DNA from: Cytophagales bacterium
Lineage (GTDB): Bacteria; Bacteroidota; Bacteroidia; Cytophagales; Cyclobacteriaceae
Length of the DNA: 64,000 nucleotides
NCBI GenBank assembly: GCA_017303795.1
Contig: JAFLBR010000001.1
Coordinates: 372,001 to 436,000 of the forward strand
Direction of reading: 5' to 3'
The translations under genes were made by a program, and so were the position numbers. Of this stretch, positions 1 to 7,987 are shown in pieces. Within the stretch, counting starts at the first letter, position 1. Every line of letters starts with the position of its first letter. The notes beneath the pieces were generated by a model, which searched no databases, was not told where the DNA came from, and was given only the letters and a program-made list of their open reading frames with translations.

Positions 1-2552
1 TCGCCAGCCTGATCGTACAACACAACCGGGTAAGTTTGGCCGCAGTCGGTAGAAGCCAACACGCGTAGGCGTTCATTGCCATTACTTTGGGTAGCATAGC
101 TCACATCAAAAAATACACTGGCTTTATTGGTGCGCGATAAATCCAGAACCGGTGTTGCTAACCAGGTTTCTTCACCGCGATTTGGATTGCTGAATGCCTG
201 AAAGCCTAACGAACTTTTTTTGTTGGTGGTGAGTGAACTCCACACATCGGCATCGCCCTGACTGACGATCGACCAATCATCGAATGTTGTATCAAAATTT
301 TCGCGAAGGGGAATAGTTTGTTGTGCAGTATTCAGCACACGTGTAACGGCTACGGTGTTGTTATCCGGATTTGAGTCAAACAAGCCGTTAGGTTCGCTGA
401 TGGTAAATGAGATGGTATTTTCTCCAGATACAAAGGGCAATGCAGTGAGAGTAAAAGATTCTTCGCTTCCGGCTTCTATTCCGCCAACACTGGTTAAAGT
501 TTGTGTAGCACGAACCTGTCCGTTTAAGGTTGGCTGAACTTTAAATGAGTTGATGGTAACCGAACCCATATTCTTTACACGAATGACAGGTGCGGGTTGC
601 GTCACGCATGTTACTGGTCCGGGGCTCTCAATTGTGAGTATGGCAAGGTCAAGCGAATTATCTGTAGAGATAACCACATTATCGAGATATACATTGTTGC
701 CATAGGCATTGGTAACTTCAAACGCAATTTGAATTTTATTGCCAATAAAATTCTGAAGTGAGATAACTGAATTCTGCCAATGTGCTGCCGAAGTGGGAAC
801 AAACGAAGATGTGGTAGATGGTGCTGTAGCGAGCGCACTTCCTTCCAGATTTAAAACTTCGGTAAACGTGTTGCTGAAATCGCACGCAGTTGAAACCAGT
901 ACCCGCAGCCGCTCAGGATAAGATGAGTTGAACAACGCATAAGCGCGATCGAATCTAAGAAAAGCGGTTGTGGCTGTTGTTAAATCTAACACAGGTGTAA
1001 TCAAACGATCAATGGCTCCTTCGTTTTCATAATCGTAACAGTTTACATACATAGCGTTGCCATTGGTGCTGGTATTGAGCAAGCTCCATTGAATACCGGC
1101 ATCGGGATTGTAGATACTCCACGTTATAGGAATACTGTTAAAAACTTCTGATACAGGCAGTGAGGTGCTGGCAGGCACTGAGGTGGAAATGGTGAGTAAA
1201 CTGTTTTGCGGCCGTTGATCAGCTACACCGTTAACCAACAGCACTTCAAATTCGTAATTAACGGTTCCTGAATTTTGCGTTACCGGATTAAACGAGAATG
1301 CAGTGGTAGCAAGATTGGCCAGGTTAGGTGCAAAGTCTTTTGTTTCAACAACAGCCCCATTTATTTTAAATTGAATTCTGGCGGTACTTGCTGTGGTAGT
1401 ACCAATATTCTGTACGGAAATGATGGGCGTAAATGTTCCCCCACAAATAGTAACGGTGGGCGAATTAATCAGCGTAAGCGCGAGGTCGTTGGCCAACGGT
1501 GGCGGATCGTTAGCGCCATTTGAATTAAGTAAACTAAATCTGCGCGGACTGTTTTCCAATACCACCGTCATGCGGGCAACCTGCCCTTGGGTGTAGAGGT
1601 TCATGCAGGCATCATCGGTATAGTCCATGTAATTCATGTACATATCGCTGCTGCTGCAAGTAGTTCGGGTATTGCCCGGACATTGGCCTACATAGTTTCC
1701 ACCTTGATTTGGGGTATCATCAACATGATCTGTACCAGAGCAGGCCGAGCCATCATCGCCCCAGATGTGTTTTAAGCCAAAGAAGTGACCAACCTCGTGC
1801 GTGCACGTTCTTCCGCGATTGTATTTTGTATCGAGATTGAATGTGCCAATACCTTCAAAGTTAGAACCGAATACGGTATAGTCTATCACTACGCCATCGG
1901 TCAATCTATCATTCGGAGAATCTTCCAATCCCGGCAAGGATGAAACCGGAAACTGTGCAAAGCCTAGATAAGAAGGGATGTTAATTACCCAGATGTTGAG
2001 GTAATCTTCGGCTGGCCAATAACTCAAAGCTTTGAATGTTGCATTGTCGTTTATAGTCCACACCGTTTTTGTTCCCTGCACGCGATTAATTCCATTGGTG
2101 GGTGCCCCGAATGGATCTTGTTTGGCCAATACAAATTCAAGATCAAAGCTTCCGGCAACGGGTAAAAATTCCGCAGGAGTGTTAGCTGCATCTACATTCA
2201 ATCGCTGAAAGTCTTTATTCATCGCATTGATCTGCGAAAGAATCTGGTTGTTGGAAATGTTGGTACCACTTCCAATTGCTTCGCCATTATGAATAACATG
2301 TACTACAACCGGTATAGTGTAAACAGATTGGGTTCCTTCTGTACGTTGATTTCCGAACCGTTTGGTGATGAGTTTTTCTTGCAACCAGATTTCAAACTGC
2401 GGGTTGCGTTCGCGGTTGGGATTTAATTGTTGTTGTAACGTTTCGTATTTGGTAGTGCCGCAACGTTCTATGGTTTGCGATCGGGGTTGGGCAATACCGG
2501 TTGCAGATAGCACCAAAAAGAAAAGAATCGTAAAAATACCTTTTGCCTTCAT
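1..2552 (-). CDS. Secreted M43-family (pappalysin/cytophagalysin-like) metalloprotease, C-terminus beyond the window
   Basis: An open frame of about 850 codons runs leftward from an ATG at 2552 and is still open at base 1. The first 21 residues form a signal peptide (basic start, hydrophobic stretch, then Ala-Gln). The zinc motif HEVGHFFGLKH occupies about residues 252-262 and fits HExxHxxGxxH of metzincins; a Met-turn segment (MYMNYMDY) follows near residue 305, as in peptidase family M43. The remaining 500 residues are beta-rich and alternate between CARDB-like modules (ADLAL, then VQNIG or VKNMG) and MAM/choice-of-anchor-J-like modules (TPVLDL, FDVSYA). Bacteroidota relatives are usually exported by the type IX system through a C-terminal sorting domain, which would lie outside the window. 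Role inferred: extracellular protein degradation. No promoter was recognised in the 58 bases before the start. Confidence 0.9.
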   Translation of the reverse strand, partial: MKAKGIFTILFFLVLSATGIAQPRSQTIERCGTTKYETLQQQLNPNRERNPQFEIWLQEKLITKRFGNQRTEGTQSVYTIPVVVHVIHNGEAIGSGTNISNNQILSQINAMNKDFQRLNVDAANTPAEFLPVAGSFDLEFVLAKQDPFGAPTNGINRVQGTKTVWTINDNATFKALSYWPAEDYLNIWVINIPSYLGFAQFPVSSLPGLEDSPNDRLTDGVVIDYTVFGSNFEGIGTFNLDTKYNRGRTCTHEVGHFFGLKHIWGDDGSACSGTDHVDDTPNQGGNYVGQCPGNTRTTCSSSDMYMNYMDYTDDACMNLYTQGQVARMTVVLENSPRRFSLLNSNGANDPPPLANDLALTLINSPTVTICGGTFTPIISVQNIGTTTASTARIQFKINGAVVETKDFAPNLANLATTAFSFNPVTQNSGTVNYEFEVLLVNGVADQRPQNSLLTISTSVPASTSLPVSEVFNSIPITWSIYNPDAGIQWSLLNTSTNGNAMYVNCYDYENEGAIDRLITPVLDLTTATTAFLRFDRAYALFNSSYPERLRVLVSTACDFSNTFTEVLNLEGSALATAPSTTSSFVPTSAAHWQNSVISLQNFIGNKIQIAFEVTNAYGNNVYLDNVVISTDNSLDLAILTIESPGPVTCVTQPAPVIRVKNMGSVTINSFKVQPTLNGQVRATQTLTSVGGIEAGSEESFTLTALPFVSGENTISFTISEPNGLFDSNPDNNTVAVTRVLNTAQQTIPLRENFDTTFDDWSIVSQGDADVWSSLTTNKKSSLGFQAFSNPNRGEETWLATPVLDLSRTNKASVFFDVSYATQSNGNERLRVLASTDCGQTYPVVLYDQAG

Positions 2553-2610
2553 TCCCTCAACATCAGATCTATGGTGTGTTAATGCCGGCTTTAGTGTATC
2601 CGTAACCGAA

Positions 2611-2862
2611 TCAGGCCGTTGTCAGGTTTACTACTTCAATAGTTTTAATTTCCGGTACCGCGCGTTTAATCGCTTCTTCCACACCGGCTTTAAATGTCAT
2701 GGTACTCATGGGGCAGCTTCCACACGCTCCAACGAATTCCAGCTTCAGAATATTATCGTCATTCAAATCCATAATGCGCACGTTGCCGCCATCTGCTTCT
2801 AAATACGGACGGATGGTATCTAAAGCAGTTTCAACTTGGTTGGTAATTTCTTCTTTATTCAC
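2611..2862 (-). CDS. NifU C-terminal (Nfu) domain Fe-S cluster carrier
   Basis: An 83-residue protein consisting of a single Nfu domain. The CGSCP motif (residues 47-51, in GACGSCPMST) is the CxxC pair by which two subunits bridge a [4Fe-4S] cluster, and the flanking text (YLEADGGNVRI before it, GVEEAIKRAVPEI after it) is typical of the family. It would receive and hand on Fe-S clusters in the cytoplasm. It starts 19 bases after the stop of the Mrp ATPase on the same strand, so the two are probably co-transcribed, which fits a shared Fe-S job. It is a short standalone version without the IscU-like or degenerate A-type domain of longer NifU/NfuA proteins. Confidence 0.93.
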   Translation of the reverse strand: MNKEEITNQVETALDTIRPYLEADGGNVRIMDLNDDNILKLEFVGACGSCPMSTMTFKAGVEEAIKRAVPEIKTIEVVNLTTA

Positions 2863-2881
2863 GCGGCTTTGTGGTTGAAGG

Positions 2882-3976
2882 TTATACAGTTAACTCTACT
2901 CGCTTGGTCTGCTCAAAGGTAGCATTTCTTATGGCAACCTGCCGCGCTACATTTTCGGCTATGGTTTTAAATACATCAGCCATAACACCTGCTTTCATTA
3001 CGGCTGGCAGCCCACTGTCACCGCTTTCGCGGATGCTTTGCACCAACGGCACCTGGCCCAGCATTGGCACATTAAATTTCTCAGCCAGATTTTTGCCGCC
3101 ATCCTTTCCAAAGATATAGTATTTATTCTCGGGCAATTCTTCCGGAGTGAAGTAAGCCATGTTTTCTACAACTCCCAGAATAGGCACATTGATTTGCGGT
3201 TGTTTAAACATCGCTAACCCTTTGGTGGCATCGGCCAACGCAACTTTTTGTGGCGTGGTTACAATTACGGCTCCGGTTACGGGCACCGATTGTACCAACG
3301 TGAGGTGTATATCGCTGGTGCCGGGTGGTAAGTCAATCAACAGGTAATCCAACTCGCCCCAGATTACATCGCCAATAAATTGTTTTAGTGCAGCCGAAGC
3401 CATCGGCCCACGCCATACAATAGCGCTATCGGCCGGAGTAAGAAACCCAATGGAGACTAACTTGACACCGTATTGTTCCAATGGCAAAATGTAATTCTTG
3501 CCATCAATCACTTTTACTTCGGGTTGTTCGCGCTCGCAGTTAAACATTACGGGCATGGATGGGCCAAAAATATCAGCATCAATCAAACCCACCCTTGCAC
3601 CGGCTTGCGCCAATGCCACTGCCAGATTACTGGTTACGGTTGATTTACCCACACCACCTTTACCCGAAGCAATGGCGATAATATTTTTTACTTTCGGAAG
3701 GGTAGGCGTGTTGCCACGACCAGAGGTTACCGATGAAGTCATGTTGATAATCAGTTCGGTATCTTCACCAATCACAGCCTGAACAGCATCTTCACAATCC
3801 TGTCGGATTTTTTCTTTTAACGGACAGGCCGGTGTGGTGAGTACCACGGTAAATTCAACTGCATTATCTTTTACAATAACATCCTTTACCATGCCCAGCG
3901 TTACCAGGTCTTTTTTCAGGTCGGGATCGTTAACCGTACTCAGGGCTTTTAAAATATCTTCGGTAGTAACCTTCAT
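2882..3976 (-). CDS. mrp: Mrp/NBP35-family iron-sulfur carrier ATPase
   Basis: A 364-residue protein from the ATG at 3976; an in-frame GTG 39 bases upstream would add 13 residues that do not resemble the family. Residues 1-85 form the MIP18/DUF59 domain (ILKALSTVNDPDLKKDLVTLGMV). The P-loop ATPase follows with the deviant Walker A GKGGVGKST, then DADIFGPS and the DLPPGTSD segment. The usual C-terminal CxxC of ApbC/Mrp is not visible: the corresponding region reads ENMAYFTPEE where many homologues have ENMS-[FY]-x-C-x-x-C. Bacteroidota Mrp proteins can look like this, so cluster binding should not be assumed. Downstream Nfu gene suggests a two-gene Fe-S unit. Confidence 0.94.
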   Translation of the reverse strand: MKVTTEDILKALSTVNDPDLKKDLVTLGMVKDVIVKDNAVEFTVVLTTPACPLKEKIRQDCEDAVQAVIGEDTELIINMTSSVTSGRGNTPTLPKVKNIIAIASGKGGVGKSTVTSNLAVALAQAGARVGLIDADIFGPSMPVMFNCEREQPEVKVIDGKNYILPLEQYGVKLVSIGFLTPADSAIVWRGPMASAALKQFIGDVIWGELDYLLIDLPPGTSDIHLTLVQSVPVTGAVIVTTPQKVALADATKGLAMFKQPQINVPILGVVENMAYFTPEELPENKYYIFGKDGGKNLAEKFNVPMLGQVPLVQSIRESGDSGLPAVMKAGVMADVFKTIAENVARQVAIRNATFEQTKRVELTV

Positions 3977-4050
3977 TCTAAATCGGTTTCGGTAAAAACA
4001 ACTTCGGCCAACCAACAGTTCGGTAGCCTGTATAATTTGCCTTAAAACCT

Positions 4051-4058
4051 CAAAATTA
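4051..4058 (-). promoter_or_regulatory. Possible -7 element for mrp-nfu
   Basis: On the minus strand the bases read TAATTTTG, matching the Bacteroidetes TAnnTTTG element, about 75 bases before the mrp ATG. No clear TTG was found at the expected upstream spacing, so support is only moderate. Confidence 0.35.
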
Positions 4059-4143
4059 CAGATGCCGGTTGCGCTTTCATAACGATTTTCGAAAAATGCC
4101 CCGGCTTAATTCTGTAAGTCTATCTGTAAAGTAGTTTAGTACT

Positions 4144-4151
4144 TATATTTG
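4144..4151 (+). promoter_or_regulatory. -7 element of the cysH promoter
   Basis: TATATTTG matches the Bacteroidetes TAnnTTTG element and ends 18 bases before the cysH ATG at 4170. It covers an alternative in-frame TTG at 4149, which argues that translation starts at the ATG. The -33 element is not obvious. Confidence 0.5.
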
Positions 4152-4169
4152 CGGTTCACTTTTTACCAA

Positions 4170-4868
4170 ATGGAAGAACTTGCGCATTTAAATTCACTCA
4201 GTGCCACTGCCGGACTGGAATGGGTTAGCCGCAGGTTTACTCAGGTGCGGTTTTCAACCTCGTTGGGCGAAGAAGATCAGGCCATTACGCATTTGATTAC
4301 CGCCAAGCAGTTACCCATTTCTGTTTTTACTTTGGATACGGGCCGCATGTTTCAGGAGACCTACGATCTGCTGCACCTTACGCGACTGCACTATAAAATT
4401 CCGGTGCAGGTTTATTTTCCGGATAACAAGCAAGTGGAGGACTATGTGCAGCAAAATGGGGTTAATGGATTTTATGATTCTGTCGAGAACAGAAAACAAT
4501 GCTGCCACATCCGCAAAGTGGTTCCGTTAAAAAGAGCGTTGCAAGGTGCTGAGGTTTGGATTACCGGCTTGCGGCAAGCCCAAAGTGCTAATCGCGGTAC
4601 TATGGCACGTGCCGTGTGGGATGAAGAATATAAGTTGATAAAATACAATCCTATTTTTGATTGGAGCGATGATCAATTGCATGAATTTATTGTCGCAAAT
4701 AAAATACCTGTAAACACCTTGCATAAAAAAGGATATCCAAGCATTGGGTGTGCACCTTGCACGCGTGCTATTATGCCAGGCGAAGATGCCCGTGCCGGCC
4801 GGTGGTGGTGGGAGAGTAGTGCAAAAGAGTGTGGTTTGCATGCCACGGTAATTAAACAAAACGCATGA
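4170..4868 (+). CDS. cysH: Phosphoadenylyl/adenylyl-sulfate reductase
   Basis: 232 residues. Reduces adenylyl sulfate (or PAPS) to sulfite with thioredoxin in the cytoplasm. The PP-loop fold shows FSTSLGEEDQ near the start and LDTGRMFQET. Four cysteines, Cys111-Cys112 (RKQCCHIRK) and Cys194/Cys197 (GCAPC), form the CC...CxxC set that binds a [4Fe-4S] cluster and marks the APS-reducing type; the catalytic cysteine sits in the C-terminal KECGLH (Cys221). Absence of an APS kinase gene nearby agrees with APS as substrate. The stop overlaps the cysD start by four bases (ATGA), so the two are translationally coupled. Start chosen because the earlier TTG lies inside the promoter. Confidence 0.95.
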   Translation: MEELAHLNSLSATAGLEWVSRRFTQVRFSTSLGEEDQAITHLITAKQLPISVFTLDTGRMFQETYDLLHLTRLHYKIPVQVYFPDNKQVEDYVQQNGVNGFYDSVENRKQCCHIRKVVPLKRALQGAEVWITGLRQAQSANRGTMARAVWDEEYKLIKYNPIFDWSDDQLHEFIVANKIPVNTLHKKGYPSIGCAPCTRAIMPGEDARAGRWWWESSAKECGLHATVIKQNA

Positions 4869-5773
4869 AGAAAGATTATCTGAAAGAATTTCCGCGCGAG
4901 CTGGAAGATGAGGCGATTTATATCATTCGCGAAGCTGCGGCTCAGTTCGATCGGCCAGCTATTTTGTTTAGTGGCGGAAAAGATTCTATCACGTTGGTAC
5001 GTCTGGCTCAAAAAGCATTTTATCCCGGCAAGGTTCCGTTTCCTTTAGTGCATATTGATACCGGCCATAATTTTCCGGAGACCATTACTTTTCGCGATAA
5101 GCTGGTTGCCGAAACCGGACTTGAATTGATTGTAGGATTGGTACAAGATGATATTGACGCCAAACGCGTAGCAGAAGAAACCGGAAAGTTTGCAAGCCGA
5201 AATATTCTTCAAACTACTACGTTACTGCGAACCATCGAATCGCTTAAACTCGATGCCTGTTTGGGTGGCGCAAGACGCGATGAAGAGAAAGCCCGCGCGA
5301 AAGAACGTGTATTTTCTGTGCGCGATGATTTCGGGCAATGGGATGCAAAGAACCAACGACCCGAGTTGTTTGATTATCTCAACGGTCGCATTCGTCCGGG
5401 TGAAAACGTGCGCGTGTTTCCCATCAGCAATTGGACGGAGTTGGATGTGTGGAATTACATTCGCGAAGAAAAATTAGAAATCCCTTCTATTTATTATTCG
5501 CACGAGCGTGAAGTGATAGAACGCAATGGTGTGTTGTGGCCGTATTCGGATTTTATTTTTAAAGATGCAGATGAAGTTGTGCAAACAAAAACCGTTCGCT
5601 TTAGAACGGTAGGCGATATGAGTTGTACCGCTGCGTTGGCATCAACAGCCAATACGTTAGAGCAAATTATTGAAGAAGTGATTGGTACTTCCGTATCGGA
5701 GCGTGGCAGTAGATTGGACGATCAGCGCAGTGAGGCTGCTATGGAGGCGCGTAAAGCAGTTGGATATTTTTAA
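4865..5773 (+). CDS. cysD: Sulfate adenylyltransferase subunit 2
   Basis: 302 residues, the family's normal length. With CysN it forms APS from ATP and sulfate. The PP-loop is visible as LFSGGKDSITLVRLAQKA (residues 35-52), followed by HIDTGHNFPET and GGARRDEEKARAKER, the CysD nucleotide-binding signature. The C-terminus RLDDQRSEAAMEARKAVGYF also matches the family ending. Start overlaps the cysH stop. Its GTPase partner lies 197 bases downstream rather than immediately adjacent. Confidence 0.96.
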   Translation: MKKDYLKEFPRELEDEAIYIIREAAAQFDRPAILFSGGKDSITLVRLAQKAFYPGKVPFPLVHIDTGHNFPETITFRDKLVAETGLELIVGLVQDDIDAKRVAEETGKFASRNILQTTTLLRTIESLKLDACLGGARRDEEKARAKERVFSVRDDFGQWDAKNQRPELFDYLNGRIRPGENVRVFPISNWTELDVWNYIREEKLEIPSIYYSHEREVIERNGVLWPYSDFIFKDADEVVQTKTVRFRTVGDMSCTAALASTANTLEQIIEEVIGTSVSERGSRLDDQRSEAAMEARKAVGYF

Positions 5774-5970
5774 CTATGATAAGTAGTTATAAAAGCATCT
5801 GAACCCCTAAGTTTTTGCTGCTTCACTAAGTACTGATTAATGTGATTTATATGATTTTGATACCTTAGATTTCTTTCGTTAAATAAGAAATATGAATCAG
5901 GAGAATCAGATTAATCAAGAAGTTAATTTTTAAATAATACAGACTTTTTATTCAGCGTTTAATCACAGTT

Positions 5971-7212
5971 ATGGACGTATTCAGAATAGCAACTGCAGGA
6001 AGTGTTGATGATGGCAAAAGCACATTGATTGGTCGCCTGTTGTATGAAACCAATTCAATCACTACCGATAAACTGGAAGCGATTGAGCGGGCCAGTCAGC
6101 GTAAAGGCATTGGCTTTCTGGATTTGTCGTTGCTTACCGATGGTTTAGTTGCTGAGCGCGAACAAGGTATTACCATTGATGTGGCGCACATTTATTTCAA
6201 TACACCCAAACGAAAATTTATTATTGCCGATTCGCCTGGGCATGTGGAATACACTCGCAACATGATTACCGGTGCTTCGCGGGCGCAGACTTCAGTAATT
6301 CTAGTTGACGCCCGCAAGGGGATTATTGAACAAACACACCGTCATTATTTTATTGCCAATCTGTTACGTATTCCTTACGTGATGGTGTGTGTGAACAAAA
6401 TGGATTTGGTTAATTATTCTGAAGAAGTGTTTACTAAAATCAAGAACGATTTCTTAAATCTTTCAGCAAAACTGCCCAATACGCAACAACAGATTGTGGT
6501 TATTCCGGTTTCGTCATTGCATGGTGATAACCTGACTACACATTCTCAGAACATGCCTTGGTACACAGGTGAGCCCTTGTTAACTTTATTGGAATCATTA
6601 CCGGTTCCAACTGCGCGTGGTTCGTTTAGAATGCCTGTGCAGTTAGCTATTCGTCCGCGTAACGAAAGTCATCACGATTATCGCGGTTATGCCGGTCGCA
6701 TTTCAAGTGGAAAAATTTCGGTTGGCGATGCTGTAACTGTTTTGCCATCGGGGCGCAGTTCAACAGTAACGGCCATTCATAAAAACGGGCAGGAGCAAGG
6801 TGCGGCTATCGATCGCGAATCAGTAACCATTACCATTGCCGATAATATTGATATTAGTCGTGGCGATATGTTGGTACGCAGCGGAGAAGAACCAAAATTG
6901 AAAGCCGAGCATCAGGCTTTTATTTGTTGGATGGACAGCAACGTGTTAGATACGGTGAAATCGTATTTAATTCAACAGGGTACACAACGCATCAAGGCAA
7001 AAGTAACTCAGGTAACTTTTGTGCAAGACACAGCCACCTTGCAACAACTTGCACCTTCCGGTGGATTAAAGATGAATGAGATTGCCAAAGTAAATCTTAA
7101 AACAGCCAAACCACTTCCAGCCGATGCCTATCACGATAATCCCGCCAACGGCACGTTTATTCTGATAGATGAGTTTACCAACAATACGGTGGCAGTTGGT
7201 TTTTTTGAGTAG
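5971..7212 (+). CDS. cysN: Sulfate adenylyltransferase subunit 1 (GTPase)
   Basis: 413 residues. EF-Tu-like GTPase that drives APS synthesis by CysD. G1 GSVDDGKST (residues 11-19), G2/G3 REQGITIDVAHIYF and DSPGHVEYTRNM, and G4 NKMDLVNY are present; beta-barrel domains II and III follow. It lacks a fused C-terminal APS kinase (CysC) domain, consistent with APS-type reduction by the neighbouring CysH. The 197-base gap after cysD carries no recognisable gene; it contains only a 13-codon reading frame at 5892-5933 and no clear TAnnTTTG promoter, so co-transcription with cysHD is likely but not shown. Confidence 0.96.
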   Translation: MDVFRIATAGSVDDGKSTLIGRLLYETNSITTDKLEAIERASQRKGIGFLDLSLLTDGLVAEREQGITIDVAHIYFNTPKRKFIIADSPGHVEYTRNMITGASRAQTSVILVDARKGIIEQTHRHYFIANLLRIPYVMVCVNKMDLVNYSEEVFTKIKNDFLNLSAKLPNTQQQIVVIPVSSLHGDNLTTHSQNMPWYTGEPLLTLLESLPVPTARGSFRMPVQLAIRPRNESHHDYRGYAGRISSGKISVGDAVTVLPSGRSSTVTAIHKNGQEQGAAIDRESVTITIADNIDISRGDMLVRSGEEPKLKAEHQAFICWMDSNVLDTVKSYLIQQGTQRIKAKVTQVTFVQDTATLQQLAPSGGLKMNEIAKVNLKTAKPLPADAYHDNPANGTFILIDEFTNNTVAVGFFE

Positions 7213-7260
7213 AGCGTACTAATGCAAGAATTGAGGATGTTCAATCTATTTTATCGATTA

Positions 7261-7659
7261 CTACGATTGAGGTGACCTTTCCCAGGGGTTAATAATCCTC
7301 AAGTCTCTAATTCCGTTAAAATCTTTTGTGTTACGTGTAATAAGTGTAAGATCAAGCGTTAAAGCTGTTGCGCCAATGATAGCATCAGGCACTTTAATTT
7401 TTCTTTCTTTGCGAATGCTAATGGTAGCATCTATAATGTCATTGGTTATTTCAATAACGGAAGAACTATTGATGAACTCACGTAGAAGAAGTTCAGTTGC
7501 TTCATCGCTTTTAAAACTAAGCACTTCAATTTTTGAAATAAACGAAATAACAGGTACTTCATTAACAACATCCCTTAACAAATCGGCACCTTCTTCGGGA
7601 AGAATACCATTGAGATAATCAATGATGGAATTGCTGTCAATTAGATATCTCTTTCCCAT
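7261..7659 (-). CDS. PIN-domain toxin of a VapBC pair
   Basis: 132 residues covering one PIN domain, a Mg-dependent ribonuclease fold. The acidic residues of the active site are recognisable: Asp8 (YLIDSNSIIDYL), Glu45 (SKIEVLSF), Asp92 (KVPDAIIGATA), and Asp113 in TRNTKDF. It overlaps the upstream antitoxin gene by 19 bases, the usual arrangement for coupled toxin-antitoxin translation. The cellular target is not predictable. It lies between the cys genes and dnaG, facing the cys genes tail to tail. Confidence 0.88.
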   Translation of the reverse strand: MGKRYLIDSNSIIDYLNGILPEEGADLLRDVVNEVPVISFISKIEVLSFKSDEATELLLREFINSSSVIEITNDIIDATISIRKERKIKVPDAIIGATALTLDLTLITRNTKDFNGIRDLRIINPWERSPQS

Positions 7660-7853
7660 TCATCACGTAAAGTTTTTACATGTTGATGAAGCGCTTTTGC
7701 CGCATCGTTGGATAGTTTTCCGGCAAAACGGTCGGACAAAGATTGCGTCTGTTTTTTTGGGGCTTCGGTTACTTTAATCAAATGAAGCTCTTCTAACTCT
7801 TTCAGGAGTTTTAAGGCTCTTTTGTTCAATAACTGAATAGTAACGGTTTCCAT
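7641..7853 (-). CDS. VapB-like antitoxin
   Basis: 70 residues. The N-terminal 25 residues (METVTIQLLNKRALKLLKELEEL) could form a DNA-binding/dimerising strand-helix unit, and the C-terminal half, rich in charged and Gln residues, would be the toxin-wrapping tail. Assignment rests mainly on position: it directly precedes and overlaps a PIN toxin gene. Its start is 8 bases from a strong -7 element, implying a leaderless or nearly leaderless message. Autoregulation by the VapBC complex is usual for the family. Confidence 0.78.
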   Translation of the reverse strand: METVTIQLLNKRALKLLKELEELHLIKVTEAPKKQTQSLSDRFAGKLSNDAAKALHQHVKTLRDEWERDI

Positions 7854-7860
7854 GACTAGT

Positions 7861-7892
7861 CAAAAATAAAAATAATAGGTCTATCTTACAAA
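7861..7892 (-). promoter_or_regulatory. Promoter of the vapBC operon
   Basis: On the minus strand: TTTG (7889-7892), exactly 20 bases, then TATTTTTG (7861-7868). This is a full match to the Bacteroidetes sigma consensus. The predicted transcript start falls within a few bases of the vapB ATG at 7853. Confidence 0.7.
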
Positions 7893-7987
7893 GCGGTAAC
7901 CGAATATGTTATCAAATCTGTGGACTAAGAGTGGATAAACTTACCCTTATCCAACCTATCTTGCCGCCTTGATTTTCTAGCCGTTTC

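Noticed and set aside
2362-2802. 146-codon plus-strand frame over the protease start and nfu gene
   Set aside because: It runs antisense to both genes and has no recognisable features or signal.
4149-4169. Upstream TTG start of cysH
   Set aside because: It lies within the TATATTTG promoter element, and the family N-terminus fits the ATG at 4170.
4311-5011. Minus-strand frames across cysH and cysD
   Set aside because: Shadows of the two strongly supported sulfur genes, no family features.
5892-5933. 13-codon frame MNQENQINQ in the cysD-cysN gap as a leader peptide
   Set aside because: Too short, no Cys or Met run that would suggest sulfur-dependent attenuation, and no adjacent hairpin terminator.
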